DNA of 64,000 nucleotides from Nesterenkonia lutea (GTDB taxonomy: Bacteria > Actinomycetota > Actinomycetes > Actinomycetales > Micrococcaceae): assembly GCF_014873955.1 (NCBI RefSeq), contig NZ_JADBED010000001.1:992001-1056000 (forward strand). The letters are read 5' to 3'. A program made the position numbers and the translations under genes. The number at the start of each line of letters is the position of its first letter. The first letter of the stretch is position 1. Below, piece by piece: positions 35,577 through 44,521 of the stretch. The notes under the pieces are model-generated. The model was not told the origin of the DNA. It did no database searches and saw only the letters and a list, made by a program, of their open reading frames with translations.

Positions 35577-36278
35577 TCAGCTCCTCCTGATATGTGGCAG
35601 GGCGATCACTCCATCGGGCAGCGGCGGCAGTCCGGCGAAGGAGCAGACCATGTCTGCCCAGGCCTGCAGGTGGGATCCGAACCTCAGCCCGGTGGGGCTC
35701 CAGGAGGCGCGGAGCTCAACGTCGTTGCTGGGCTGCCGGTTCTCCATGGAGCCGAAGCTCTCGGAGAGTATGCGGGTCGCCGTGCCGCCCGCATGACTGT
35801 ACTCCACCCCGTGCTGGGCCAGGGAATCGCAGAGCCAGGTCCAGGCCACCGAGCCCAGCAGCGGATCGTTGCCCATCTCGACATCGAGTTCGGCACGGAT
35901 GTAGATGACCACTCTGAAGGTGCCACCCCAGGCCTGCTGGCCGGCGGGATCGTGGAGCAGGATGAAGCGGCCTGTGGCCAGGATCTCCGGGTCCTCCGGC
36001 TGGGCTCGAAGCCGACTCACCGGATGTGCTCCCAGCGGTGAGATGCTCGGGGACTGGACCTCGGCGCGCAGGGCCACCGCGTACGGGGCCAGCCGGGACG
36101 GGGCCGGGACCTCCGACACGTGGGCCTGAGCCCGCGGCGAGGCGGCGCGCAGCCCTGACAGGGCCTGCAGAAACGTCTCAGGGAGCCCTTCGATGCCCGC
36201 AGCTCCTAGCGGGGAGCTCGGGTCCGTGCTGGGCACGCCGTGCTGGTCGGGTCCTCCCATGGGACCGAATGCTGTCAC
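35577..36278 (-). CDS. DUF3000 family protein
   Basis: A 233-residue protein of the actinobacterial DUF3000 family, recognised from RLAPYAVALRAEV, the GRFILLHDPAGQQAWGGTFRVV segment, GSVAWTWLCDSL and the C-terminal GLRFGSHLQAWADMVCSFAGLPPLP. It has no membrane helices. The function is unknown. The start is GTG at 36278, six bases after a minus-strand TAGTCT box, so the mRNA is probably leaderless. Its stop is four bases before the RNase D gene. Confidence 0.88.
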   Translation of the reverse strand: MTAFGPMGGPDQHGVPSTDPSSPLGAAGIEGLPETFLQALSGLRAASPRAQAHVSEVPAPSRLAPYAVALRAEVQSPSISPLGAHPVSRLRAQPEDPEILATGRFILLHDPAGQQAWGGTFRVVIYIRAELDVEMGNDPLLGSVAWTWLCDSLAQHGVEYSHAGGTATRILSESFGSMENRQPSNDVELRASWSPTGLRFGSHLQAWADMVCSFAGLPPLPDGVIALPHIRRS

Positions 36279-36284
36279 GCACCA

Positions 36285-36290
36285 AGACTA
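36285..36290 (-). promoter_or_regulatory. Leaderless promoter box of the DUF3000-rnd operon
   Basis: Minus-strand TAGTCT, six bases, then the GTG at 36278. Confidence 0.5.
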
Positions 36291-36313
36291 GAAACCGGGA
36301 TCCGTCTGACGAG

Positions 36314-37372
36314 CTAGGCGCGCCGCGCGCAGTCCACCAGAGCCTCGATCTCCGCGTCACCGGTGTGCCAGGAACACATGAGCCGGAGCACCGGGCGACC
36401 GCTGGACGCAGTGTCCCAGACATGGACCAGGTAATGCTCACGGATCGCGGCGGCGACTTCGAGCGGGACCTCCGGGAAGGTCGCATTGACCTCTGTGGGC
36501 CGGGACAGGGTCACACCTTCGAGCTCGCTGAGCGCCTGTCCCAGCTTGGCGGCCTGCGCGTTCGCGTGGGAGGCGTTGCGCCGCCACAGATCGGTGCCGA
36601 AGAGCTCCAGCAGCTGGGCCGAGATGTAGCGCTGCTTGCTGGCCAGCTGCATCGAGAACTTGCGGATGTAGTCCGCACCGCCGAGGCGGTCTGGATCGAG
36701 GATCACCACCGCCTCCGCGGCCATGGCTCCGTTCTTGGTCCCGCCGAGGCTGAGCACATCGACACCGGCCTCGGTGGTGATCTCACCGAGCGTGCAGCCC
36801 AGGGCGGCGGCGGCATTGGAGATGCGGGCTCCGTCCATATGCACCCCCACGCCGTGGGAGTGCGCGGCGGCGGCGACCTCCGAGATCTCGGCCGGTGAAT
36901 AGACCGTTCCCAGCTCGGTGGACTGGGTCAGCGTCACGGCCAGCGGCTGGGCGGCGTGCACGAAGCCGAGATTCTTCATCTCCGCCTCCACGTCTGCGGC
37001 GCTGAGCTTTCCGGTCAGCGTCGGGCGGGGGAGAAGCTTCAGCGAACCCACACGCTCGGGAGCTGCCCCTTCATCATTGTTCACATGGGCCTGCGTCGAA
37101 CAGATCGCGGCACCCCAGCGGGGCAGCAGCGCCTGCAGGGAGACGACGTTCGCGCCTGTTCCGTTGAACACCGGCAGGATCTCGGCGGCCGGGCCGAAGG
37201 TCTCCTTGACCACCTCGCGGAGCTCGGAGGTCACCGGATCGGACCCGTAGGGCAGGGCCGAGTCCGGGTTGACCCGAGCCAGCGCGTCCAGGATCTCGGG
37301 GGAGACCCCGGCGACGTTGTCGGAGGCGAAGGAGGGGTCGAGCAACCGGGTCTGGGCACGGGTCATCGTCAC
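36314..37372 (-). CDS. Threonine aldolase / beta-eliminating lyase family PLP enzyme
   Basis: A 352-residue fold-type I PLP enzyme of the low-specificity L-threonine aldolase group: SDNVAGVSPEI at the start, the phosphate region NGTGANVVSL, HMDGARISNA with the Asp that contacts the PLP nitrogen, and the PLP lysine in SLGGTKNGAMAAE. It would cleave L-threonine or L-allo-threonine to glycine and acetaldehyde, though related enzymes act on other beta-hydroxy amino acids. The GTG at 37372 overlaps the msrB stop (GTGA), so it is the second gene of an msrB operon. Confidence 0.88.
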   Translation of the reverse strand: MTMTRAQTRLLDPSFASDNVAGVSPEILDALARVNPDSALPYGSDPVTSELREVVKETFGPAAEILPVFNGTGANVVSLQALLPRWGAAICSTQAHVNNDEGAAPERVGSLKLLPRPTLTGKLSAADVEAEMKNLGFVHAAQPLAVTLTQSTELGTVYSPAEISEVAAAAHSHGVGVHMDGARISNAAAALGCTLGEITTEAGVDVLSLGGTKNGAMAAEAVVILDPDRLGGADYIRKFSMQLASKQRYISAQLLELFGTDLWRRNASHANAQAAKLGQALSELEGVTLSRPTEVNATFPEVPLEVAAAIREHYLVHVWDTASSGRPVLRLMCSWHTGDAEIEALVDCARRA

Positions 37373-37791
37373 TGCTCGGCGCTCCCCGCCTGGTGGAAGT
37401 CCATGGAGATCGAGTTGATGCAGTACCGCTGGTCGGTGGGGGTGTCGAAGCCCTCTCCGGTGAAGAGATGCCCAAGGTGGGAATCACAGGAGCCGCAGCG
37501 CACCTCGACGCGTTCCATGCCCATGGAGACATCGCGCAGGTAGCGGATGTTCGCGTCGGCGGCCGGCTCGAAGAAGCTCGGCCATCCGCAGCGGGAGTCG
37601 AACTTCTCGGCCGAGGTGAACAGTGCTGCGCCGCAGGCACGGCAGGAATAGGTGCCGGCCTCCTTGTTGTCCCAGTACTCTCCGGCATAGGCGCGCTCGG
37701 TGCCGCCCTCGCGAAGCACCTGGAACTCCTGCGGAGTGAGCTTCTCCCGCCACGCCTCGGCGGACTGTTCCGAATTCTGGTTCGCACTCAT
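37369..37791 (-). CDS. msrB: Peptide-methionine (R)-S-oxide reductase MsrB
   Basis: A 140-residue MsrB. It has two CxxC zinc pairs (CRAC and CGSC), GWPSFFEP, and the catalytic Cys in RYCINSISM near the C-terminus. It reduces the R epimer of methionine sulfoxide in proteins. The ATG at 37791 lies near the divergent hydrolase promoter. msrA is in this window too (47.2-47.8 kb) but in a separate transcript with cysK. Confidence 0.96.
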   Translation of the reverse strand: MSANQNSEQSAEAWREKLTPQEFQVLREGGTERAYAGEYWDNKEAGTYSCRACGAALFTSAEKFDSRCGWPSFFEPAADANIRYLRDVSMGMERVEVRCGSCDSHLGHLFTGEGFDTPTDQRYCINSISMDFHQAGSAEQ

Positions 37792-37823
37792 GTCTCCATC
37801 TCATCACGATCCGGCTCTCCGCG

Positions 37824-37829
37824 TAAGCT
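37824..37829 (+). promoter_or_regulatory. Leaderless promoter box of the alpha/beta hydrolase gene
   Basis: TAAGCT, seven bases, then the ATG at 37837. Confidence 0.45.
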
Positions 37830-37836
37830 GGCCCCC

Positions 37837-39216
37837 ATGAAGTTCAGGCTGAATGAGCGCCGTCCCGTGGCCACGCAGTCCCGGCCTCCCGCCCGCCGGG
37901 GCCTCCCGTGGTGGACACGGCCCAGGCAGGGCCCCAAGACACCGAGCGACACGCACACCCCCTGGGTCCGCGCGGTGACCCTGGGTGCGGGCACCGGACT
38001 CGCCACGGGCATGACCTTGGCGGCGCTCGGCTCCGGACTGGCCGGCTATTTCGCGCGCGCCGTGGTGACCCCGGTGCGTGAACGGGCCGAGGATCTCGAG
38101 ATCCTCGCGGTCACCCGCGGACCCGAGGGAGACGAGGTCATCCTGCCCATCACTGCGGAGACCGTGGTGGACGGCACCTATGGCCTGTTCTTCCAGGGCG
38201 GCCGTTCTCTGGCCCGGATCGGAAGGATCTCGGCGCTCGAGCCCAAAGGAGGAACGGTGACCCGCCCGGTGGAGAAGGTCTACGGCGGGGATCTGCGGAC
38301 CGCCGTGCGCGGCTGGTGGACCTCGGTGGTGTATCTGCACCCGAGCCATGCGGGCTTCGAGAGTGAAGAAGTGGTCATCACCCTGCCCGGCGGGCCGTCT
38401 CCGGCATGGCACGTGAAGCCACAGCCGCGCGCCGCCGGACTGTCCGAGGACCATGATGCGCCGCTGGCCGGACGCAACGTCTGGGCCATCGGCGTGCACG
38501 GCCGCGGCAGCAATCGGACCGAGGGCATCCGGGCGCTGGCGGCCACCTCCGCGCTGGGCGTGGACACCCTGCTGATCTCCTACCGCAACGACGGCGAGGC
38601 CCCGGCCGCCTCAGATGGCCGCTATGGCCTCGGCGTCACCGAGTGGGAGGACGTGGAGGCCGCCATCGAGTACGCGCTGGCCCGTGGTGCCGAGGACATC
38701 ATCCTGATGGGGTGGTCCATGGGCGGAGCGATCAGCCTGCAGACGGCCGATCGTTCACGCTTCGCCGCGCACATCCGTGCGCTGGTCCTGACCGGACCGG
38801 TGATCGACTGGATGGACGTGCTGGCCCACCAGGCCCGGGCGAACCGGATCCCGCACGCTGTGGGCCGATTGGGCCAGTGGTTCATCTCCAACCCGGGCGG
38901 ACGCTGGGTCACCGGACTGGCGGCACCGGTGGACCTGCAGACGATGAACTGGATCGACCGCGCGGAGCAGCTGCGCCACCATGTGCTGATCATGCACAGT
39001 GTGGACGACAACATCGTGCCCTACGGGCCTTCCCGAGACCTTGCCCGGAAGAACTCCAAGGTCAGCTATGTGTCATTCACCCAGGCCCGTCACGTCAAGG
39101 AATGGAACCACGATCCGCGGCGCTGGGACTCCACCGTCGTGGAATGGCTGACGGACCTGTTCAGCCGGCCTGCGCCGGGTCAGTCTCGGCCAGGTGAGCC
39201 CGGATATTACGTTTGA
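37837..39216 (+). CDS. Membrane-anchored alpha/beta fold hydrolase
   Basis: A 459-residue protein. A basic N-terminus is followed by one transmembrane helix at about 50-75 (GAGTGLATGMTLAALGSGLAGYF), then an unassigned 140-residue region and an alpha/beta hydrolase domain. The domain shows VHGRGSN for the oxyanion region, the nucleophile elbow GWSMGG (near residue 293), Asp in HSVDDNIVP and His in TQARHVKEW. The substrate is unknown; serine peptidase or esterase are possible. The ATG at 37837 is supported by a TAAGCT box seven bases before it. Its last 56 bases overlap the convergent sufE gene. Confidence 0.85.
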   Translation: MKFRLNERRPVATQSRPPARRGLPWWTRPRQGPKTPSDTHTPWVRAVTLGAGTGLATGMTLAALGSGLAGYFARAVVTPVRERAEDLEILAVTRGPEGDEVILPITAETVVDGTYGLFFQGGRSLARIGRISALEPKGGTVTRPVEKVYGGDLRTAVRGWWTSVVYLHPSHAGFESEEVVITLPGGPSPAWHVKPQPRAAGLSEDHDAPLAGRNVWAIGVHGRGSNRTEGIRALAATSALGVDTLLISYRNDGEAPAASDGRYGLGVTEWEDVEAAIEYALARGAEDIILMGWSMGGAISLQTADRSRFAAHIRALVLTGPVIDWMDVLAHQARANRIPHAVGRLGQWFISNPGGRWVTGLAAPVDLQTMNWIDRAEQLRHHVLIMHSVDDNIVPYGPSRDLARKNSKVSYVSFTQARHVKEWNHDPRRWDSTVVEWLTDLFSRPAPGQSRPGEPGYYV

Positions 39217-39688
39217 TCCGACCCAGCATCGCGGTCATGCCGCGCAGCCGCAGGGGAGTGATCGCCCGTGCCAGCCCCAGTCGCTCCGAGAGGTCCTCCG
39301 GCACGGCGAGGATCTGCTCGAAGCTCAGGCCGCTGAGGCCCTCATGCAGGATCGCCGCGAAGCCGCGCGTGGTGGGTGCCTCGGGGGGCGCGGCGAAGAA
39401 CAGCTGGGCCGTCCCGGCGTCGTCGTCGTACTCCACCGTCAGAAACAGCGGGGTCTGGCACTCCACCACTTCCTCCATCTGGCCGTAGCCGCCGGTGTAG
39501 CGCGCGGGCAGCTCGGGCAGCTCCCGGGAGAACTCCAGGAGCAGCTCCAGCTTCTGCCGCTCCTCGAGCTCGGCGAACTCTTCGACGACCTCGGCGAGCT
39601 GGGCGGGGAGCTCGGTGCTTGAGGAACCACTCTCCGCGGTGTGAGCCGATCCGGTTCCCGGGGCGGTCTGGGCGTCCTGATCGCTCAT
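39161..39688 (-). CDS. sufE: SufE family cysteine desulfuration protein
   Basis: A 175-residue protein with the SufE fold: [31 protein letters not shown], then [10 protein letters not shown] with the sulfur-accepting Cys, and [18 protein letters not shown]. SufE takes persulfide sulfur from the cysteine desulfurase SufS for Fe-S cluster assembly. The N-terminal 25 residues are a low-complexity extension. Its start overlaps the stop of the rhodanese gene (ATGA), and its 3' end overlaps the convergent hydrolase gene by 56 bases. The suf operon itself is not here. Confidence 0.93.
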   Translation of the reverse strand: MSDQDAQTAPGTGSAHTAESGSSSTELPAQLAEVVEEFAELEERQKLELLLEFSRELPELPARYTGGYGQMEEVVECQTPLFLTVEYDDDAGTAQLFFAAPPEAPTTRGFAAILHEGLSGLSFEQILAVPEDLSERLGLARAITPLRLRGMTAMLGRIKRNIRAHLAETDPAQAG

Positions 39689-40578
39689 CGAGCGGGCACC
39701 TCGCCGGGCTGCTCACCGGTGGCGATCGGAAGCCGCACAGCGTTGCCCCACTCGGTCCAGGAACCGTCGTAGTTGCGGACGTTGTCGTAGCCCAGCAGAT
39801 GCTGGAGCACGAACCAGGTGTGGGAGGAGCGTTCCCCGATCCGGCAGTAGGCGATGACCTCGTCGGCCTGCCCCAGTCCAGCCTGTTCGGTGTAGATCTG
39901 TTCCAGCTCGGCCCGGGAGCGGAAGGTTCCGTCCTCGTTGGCGGCCTTGGCCCATGGCACGGAGGCGGCGGAGGGGATGTGTCCCCCGCGCATCGCGCCC
40001 TCCTGCTCGTAGCCCTCCATGTGCGTGCGCTCACCTGAGTACTCCAGCGGGGAGCGCACGTCCACCAGGGGCTTGCCGAGGTGGGCGAGGACATCTTCGC
40101 GGAATGCGCGGAAGGTGGAGTCGTCGCGGCTGGCGGGGGCCGGGTACTCGGCGGGCTGCGCGGGCGAGGTCTCGGTGGTGAGCTCGCGGCCCTCGGCGGC
40201 CCACTTGAGTCGGCCGCCGTCCATCAGCCGCAGGTCCTGATGGCCGAAGAGGGTGAAGACCCAGAGGGCGTAGGCCGCCCACCAGTTCGACTTGTCGCCA
40301 TAGAAGACCACCGTGGTCTCCGGCGTGATCCCCTTGGAGGCGGCGAACTCCGCGAACTGCTGCGGGCCCAGGAAATCCCGGGTGACCGGGTCATTGAGGT
40401 CGGTGTGCCAGTCGATCTTCTGGGCCCCGGGGATGTGGCCCGTCTCAAAGAGGAGGACATCCTCGTTGGACTCCAGCAGCACCACCGACGGATCATCCTT
40501 GTGCTGCGCCACCCAGTCGGTGGAGACCAGGGCGTCAGGGTTGGCGTACTGGGAGAAGTCTTTCTCAGTGGTCGTCAT
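39685..40578 (-). CDS. Two-domain rhodanese (thiosulfate/3-mercaptopyruvate sulfurtransferase)
   Basis: A 297-residue protein of two rhodanese domains. The C-terminal one has the active-site loop [11 protein letters not shown], with Cys near residue 247; the N-terminal domain lacks a Cys at that place, as in the family. It transfers sulfane sulfur from thiosulfate or mercaptopyruvate. Coupled by an ATGA overlap to sufE, it is well placed to supply or scavenge sulfur for Fe-S assembly. This rhodanese-SufE pairing is common in actinobacteria, as I recall. Confidence 0.93.
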   Translation of the reverse strand: MTTTEKDFSQYANPDALVSTDWVAQHKDDPSVVLLESNEDVLLFETGHIPGAQKIDWHTDLNDPVTRDFLGPQQFAEFAASKGITPETTVVFYGDKSNWWAAYALWVFTLFGHQDLRLMDGGRLKWAAEGRELTTETSPAQPAEYPAPASRDDSTFRAFREDVLAHLGKPLVDVRSPLEYSGERTHMEGYEQEGAMRGGHIPSAASVPWAKAANEDGTFRSRAELEQIYTEQAGLGQADEVIAYCRIGERSSHTWFVLQHLLGYDNVRNYDGSWTEWGNAVRLPIATGEQPGEVPAR

Positions 40579-40716
40579 GCGCAGGACCTTCCTTCAGATG
40601 TTCGTCGCAGCGGGCAGGTGTGCCGGACGCGCCGACTCAGCAGAGCCTTCCGGCGCGGCACTGCATGGGTCAACCTCCAGGATAGGGAATCCACCGGTGA
40701 AAAGAAGAGTCGTGGG

Positions 40717-40722
40717 TAGAGT
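40717..40722 (+). promoter_or_regulatory. Leaderless promoter box of zapE
   Basis: TAGAGT, six bases, then the ATG at 40729. Confidence 0.55.
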
Positions 40723-40728
40723 GGTGGC

Positions 40729-41784
40729 ATGCCCTCCTACGTCACGCCGCTGAGCCAGCGGACCCCTCAGCTCGGAGTCGGTCAGCTGCTCGAGGGCCTG
40801 GAGCCCTCCTTCCGCTTCGCAGAGGTCTCCTTCGACTCCTACATCCCGGATCCGGCTCACCCCTCCCAGGAGAAGGCGGTCACGGCGCTGCGCGAATTCT
40901 CCGACACCGTCGGTCGCCGGCCCGCCTCGGGGGGATTCCTCGACAGGCTCTTCGGCCGCCAGGCATCCGCTGCGCAGGCACCGGCCGGCATCTACCTCGA
41001 CGGCGGCTTCGGCGTGGGCAAGACCCACCTGCTCGCCTCGCTGTACCACTCGGTGGAGGGCCAGCGCGCCTTCGGCACCTTCGTCGAATACACCAACCTG
41101 GTCGGGGCCCTGTCCTTCCGCCGCACCGTCGACGTGCTCAGCGAGTACAAGCTGGTCTGCATCGACGAGTTCGAGCTCGACGACCCGGGGGACACCGTGC
41201 TGATGTCCCGGCTGATGCGCGAGCTGGCCGATGCCGGGGTCAAGCTCGCGGCGACGTCGAACACGCTGCCCGGCTCCCTGGGGGAGGGCCGCTTCGCGGC
41301 GGTGGACTTCCAGCGTGAGATCCAGGTGCTGTCCGACCAGTTCACCGTCATCAAGGTCGACGGCGAGGACTACCGTCACCGTGGACTGCCCGAGGCACCT
41401 GCTCCGCTGAGCTCGGCGGAGGTCGAGGAGTTCGCGGCCGAGCAGCATCCCGAGGCGGCGATCGCCGTGGATGACTTCGATGCGCTCTGTGAGCGGATGA
41501 CCAGCGTGCACCCGAGCCGTTATCGTCAGCTCGTCAGCGAGGTCGATGTTCTGGTCCTCAAAGGTGTGGAGACGATCGAGGCCCAGGCGCTGGCGCTGCG
41601 CTTCGTGGTCCTCGCGGACCGGCTCTATGACCAGGACGTGTCCATCGTGGCCTCGGGCGTGCCCTTCGACCAGCTCTTCACGGACGAGATGATGTCCGGG
41701 GGGTATATGAAGAAGTACCACCGCACAGTCTCGCGTCTGACAGCGCTGGCCCGGGCCGGTCAGATGGGTGAGGAGACGGTCTAG
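40729..41784 (+). CDS. zapE: AFG1-like ATPase, cell division protein ZapE
   Basis: A 351-residue AAA-like ATPase with Walker A GGFGVGKTH near residue 88, the Walker B segment VCIDEFELDD near 144, a sensor region AATSNTLP and a C-terminal MKKYHRTVSRL. These define the AFG1/ZapE family; ZapE in E. coli affects the Z ring under stress, while Lafe1/AFG1 proteins act in mitochondrial protein quality control. It stands alone with its own leaderless-type promoter. Confidence 0.92.
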   Translation: MPSYVTPLSQRTPQLGVGQLLEGLEPSFRFAEVSFDSYIPDPAHPSQEKAVTALREFSDTVGRRPASGGFLDRLFGRQASAAQAPAGIYLDGGFGVGKTHLLASLYHSVEGQRAFGTFVEYTNLVGALSFRRTVDVLSEYKLVCIDEFELDDPGDTVLMSRLMRELADAGVKLAATSNTLPGSLGEGRFAAVDFQREIQVLSDQFTVIKVDGEDYRHRGLPEAPAPLSSAEVEEFAAEQHPEAAIAVDDFDALCERMTSVHPSRYRQLVSEVDVLVLKGVETIEAQALALRFVVLADRLYDQDVSIVASGVPFDQLFTDEMMSGGYMKKYHRTVSRLTALARAGQMGEETV

Positions 41785-41904
41785 AAGCTTCTGACTTCCA
41801 GTCAGCGTCCAGGTCCGCCCAGAAGAGTAGACGCGCCGGTTAACAGAGTGTTCACCCACCTCTGATTGGCTGGGACGAGCCGAATCCCAAGAAAGGCTGT
41901 TCTC

Positions 41905-42828
41905 ATGAATGACCCGATCTTCCAGGTCGACGGCACGGCGCGCAAGAATCTCCGCGAGTTCATCGACGAGCTCCGCGACGGCGGATACACGGTGCAGGAT
42001 GGTCACACTCCTGACCCCGACCTCATCGATCCGCAGGGGCGCGCCGTCGAGACCTGGCACGAGAACTATCCCTACGAGGAGCGACTCGGCAGAGACGTCT
42101 ACGAGATCGAGAAGTACCACCTCCAGGTGGAGCTGCTGAAGTTCCAGTACTGGGCGGAGGACTACGGGCTCAAGCACGTGCTCGTCTTCGAGGGCCGCGA
42201 CGCGGCCGGCAAGGGCGGCACGATCAAGCGCTTCACCGAGCACCTGAACCCCCGTACCGCGCGGGTGGTGGCCCTGAACCGGCCCTCCGACCGCGAGCTG
42301 GGACAGTGGTACTTCCAGCGCTACGTGGATCACCTGCCCACCGCCGGGGAGATGGTGCTCTTTGACCGTTCCTGGTACAACCGGGCCGGTGTCGAGCGGG
42401 TGATGGGCTTCTGCTCGGAGCAGGAGTACGAGGTCTTCATGCGGCAGGCCCCTCAGTTCGAGCAGATGCTCGTGGACGCGGGGATCCATCTGACCAAGTT
42501 CTGGTTCTCCGTGACCCAGCAGGAGCAGCGGACCCGGTTCGCGATACGCCAGATCGACCCTGTCCGTCAGTGGAAGCTCTCACCGATGGACCTGGAGTCC
42601 CTGGACCTGTGGGAGGACTACACCGAGGCCAAGGAGGAGATGTTTCGACGCACCGACACCGATCACGCTCCCTGGATGACGATCAAGTCCAATGACAAGA
42701 AGCGGGCACGGCTCAATGCGATGCGGTGCTTCCTGGCCCAGTTCGAGTACGAGGGCAAGGACCATGAGATCGTGGGCGAGCCGGATCCGCTGATCGTGCG
42801 TCGCGGCCGCGACGCGGTGGGCGATTGA
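41905..42828 (+). CDS. ppk2: Polyphosphate kinase 2
   Basis: A 307-residue PPK2 of the one-domain type, with Walker A GRDAAGKGGTIKRF (near residue 98), FDRSWYNRAGVERVMGF (Walker B and lid region) and KFWFSVTQQEQ. PPK2 enzymes make nucleoside di- or triphosphates from polyphosphate, most often GDP to GTP or ADP to ATP. The ATG at 41905 follows GAAAGG at eight bases; an upstream in-frame start at 41866 lacks a ribosome site. It is separated from gnd by a 217-nt leader region. Confidence 0.95.
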   Translation: MNDPIFQVDGTARKNLREFIDELRDGGYTVQDGHTPDPDLIDPQGRAVETWHENYPYEERLGRDVYEIEKYHLQVELLKFQYWAEDYGLKHVLVFEGRDAAGKGGTIKRFTEHLNPRTARVVALNRPSDRELGQWYFQRYVDHLPTAGEMVLFDRSWYNRAGVERVMGFCSEQEYEVFMRQAPQFEQMLVDAGIHLTKFWFSVTQQEQRTRFAIRQIDPVRQWKLSPMDLESLDLWEDYTEAKEEMFRRTDTDHAPWMTIKSNDKKRARLNAMRCFLAQFEYEGKDHEIVGEPDPLIVRRGRDAVGD

Positions 42829-42870
42829 TCTCGTTCGAGCGCGGCCGGGCCCGTCTGATGGACGAAGCGG

Positions 42871-42876
42871 TAGAGT
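42871..42876 (+). promoter_or_regulatory. Probable -10 box of gnd
   Basis: TAGAGT lies 169 bases before the gnd ATG. Transcription from it would begin near 42883 and make a leader of about 160 nt. Confidence 0.45.
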
Positions 42877-43019
42877 GACAGTGCTCGCCACGCGGACATC
42901 GAGGTCTGCGAGGGCGGGATCCCCTGTCAGGACGCGAGTTCACCGCGCTGTTGACGCGCGGACGGGACCGGTGCAGATCCCGGACCGCCCGCAGAATGTG
43001 ACCACGGGATGACACTGTC
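42877..43019 (+). ncRNA. Candidate structured leader RNA of gnd
   Basis: The region can fold into one long rod. GACAGTG (42877-42883) pairs with CACTGTC (43013-43019). After an internal loop of about 20 nt, TCTGCG (42905-42910) pairs with CGCAGA (42990-42995), GGCG (42913-42916) with CGCC (42986-42989) and GGATC (42917-42921) with GATCC (42976-42980). A terminal hairpin, CCGCGC-TGTTGAC-GCGCGG, lies at 42943-42961. If transcription starts at the TAGAGT box, the first few bases of the outer stem would be missing. It may be a cis element controlling gnd or a separate small RNA. I do not match it to a known family. Confidence 0.4.
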
Positions 43020-43045
43020 TAGATGACCTCGACGAAGGAGAATGC

Positions 43046-44506
43046 ATGAGTGCCCATATCGGAGTGACCGGCCTAGCTGTGATGGGAGCGAACCTGGCTC
43101 GCAACCTGGCCCGGAACGGCTACACAGTAGCGCTGCACAACCGCTCCGTCGCCCGCACGGATGCCCTTCTTCAGGCCCACGGCACTGAAGGCGACTTCAT
43201 CCGCACGGAGACGCTGGCCGAGCTGGTCGAGTCCCTCGAGACTCCCCGCCGCGTGCTGATCATGGTCCAGGCCGGCGGCCCCGTCGATTCCGTGATCAAT
43301 GACCTCGTGCCGCTGCTCGACGAGGGCGACATCATCATCGACGGCGGAAACTCCTTCTTCGAGGAGACCCGCCGCCGCGAGGAGGCGCTGCGCGCCAAAG
43401 GCCTGCACTTCGTCGGCGTCGGCGTCTCCGGCGGCGAAGAGGGGGCCCTGAACGGCCCGTCGATCATGCCCGGCGGCTCACGCGAGTCCTACGACTCACT
43501 GGGACCGATGCTGGAGACGATCTCCGCCAAGTACAACGGCGAGCCCTGCTGCACCTGGATCGACACCGACGGCGCCGGACACTACGTCAAGATGGTGCAC
43601 AACGGCATCGAATACGCCGATATGCAGGTCATCGGCGAGGCCTTCGACCTGATGCGCTCCCTCGCCGGCATCGAGCCGCGCGAGCAGGCCGGGGTGTTCC
43701 GGGAATGGAACACCACTGACCTCGCCTCCTATCTGATCGAGATCACCGCCGAGGTCCTCGAGCAGGAGGACGAGACCACCGGGCATCCGCTGGTCGACGT
43801 GGTCGTCGACTCCGCGGGGCAGAAGGGCACCGGGCGCTGGACGGCGATCTCGGGCCTCGAGGTCGGTTCACCGGTGACCGCGATCGCCGAGTCCGTCTTC
43901 GCCCGGTCCATCTCCTCCCAGCGCGATCTGCGTGCAGTCACCAACGCCACCTTCAGCGCAGGGGTCGACGAGACCCTCTCCGCCCAGGAGAAGTACGGCA
44001 GCGCCGAGGACCGTCAGGACTTCGTCGAGGATGTGCGCCGGGCACTCTATGCCTCCAAGCTCGTCGCCTATGCCCAGGGCCTGGACATGCTCGTCGCCGC
44101 CGGCGAAGAGTTCGGCTGGGACCTGGACCTGAAATCCATCGCCTCGCTCTGGCGTGCGGGCTGCATCATCCGGGCCGACCTGCTGGACACCATCATGCAG
44201 GCCTATGACGCACCGCGCGAGGCCCAGCCCAAGAACCTGCTGCTGGCACCGGAGTTCAACGAGGCCATCAACGAGTGCCTCCCGGCCTGGCGCCGAGTCG
44301 TGGCCGCCGCCGCCACCTACGGCGTTCCCGCTCCGGTGTTCTCCTCCTCGCTGGCTTATTACGACAGCCTCCGCCGGGACCGGTTGCCGGCTGCGCTGAC
44401 CCAGGGCCTGCGTGACTACTTCGGCGCCCACACGTATCAGCGTGTGGACATGGAAGGCACCTTCCACACCCAGTGGTCCGGAGACCGCAGCGAGATCGAA
44501 GCCTGA
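43046..44506 (+). CDS. gnd: 6-phosphogluconate dehydrogenase (decarboxylating)
   Basis: A 486-residue enzyme with GLAVMGANLARNLARNGY (cofactor loop), VHNRS-like HNRSVARTD for NADP, GVSGGEEGALNGPSIMPGG, the catalytic Lys in HYVKMVHNGIEYADMQ and a full C-terminal domain. It oxidises 6-phosphogluconate to ribulose 5-phosphate, CO2 and NADPH. GAAGGAG lies five bases before the ATG. The gluconate kinase and permease at 59-61 kb feed its substrate, and rpiB at 63.4 kb may act next. An unusually long leader precedes it. Confidence 0.97.
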   Translation: MSAHIGVTGLAVMGANLARNLARNGYTVALHNRSVARTDALLQAHGTEGDFIRTETLAELVESLETPRRVLIMVQAGGPVDSVINDLVPLLDEGDIIIDGGNSFFEETRRREEALRAKGLHFVGVGVSGGEEGALNGPSIMPGGSRESYDSLGPMLETISAKYNGEPCCTWIDTDGAGHYVKMVHNGIEYADMQVIGEAFDLMRSLAGIEPREQAGVFREWNTTDLASYLIEITAEVLEQEDETTGHPLVDVVVDSAGQKGTGRWTAISGLEVGSPVTAIAESVFARSISSQRDLRAVTNATFSAGVDETLSAQEKYGSAEDRQDFVEDVRRALYASKLVAYAQGLDMLVAAGEEFGWDLDLKSIASLWRAGCIIRADLLDTIMQAYDAPREAQPKNLLLAPEFNEAINECLPAWRRVVAAAATYGVPAPVFSSSLAYYDSLRRDRLPAALTQGLRDYFGAHTYQRVDMEGTFHTQWSGDRSEIEA

Positions 44507-44521
44507 TCCCGCGCTGAGCCT

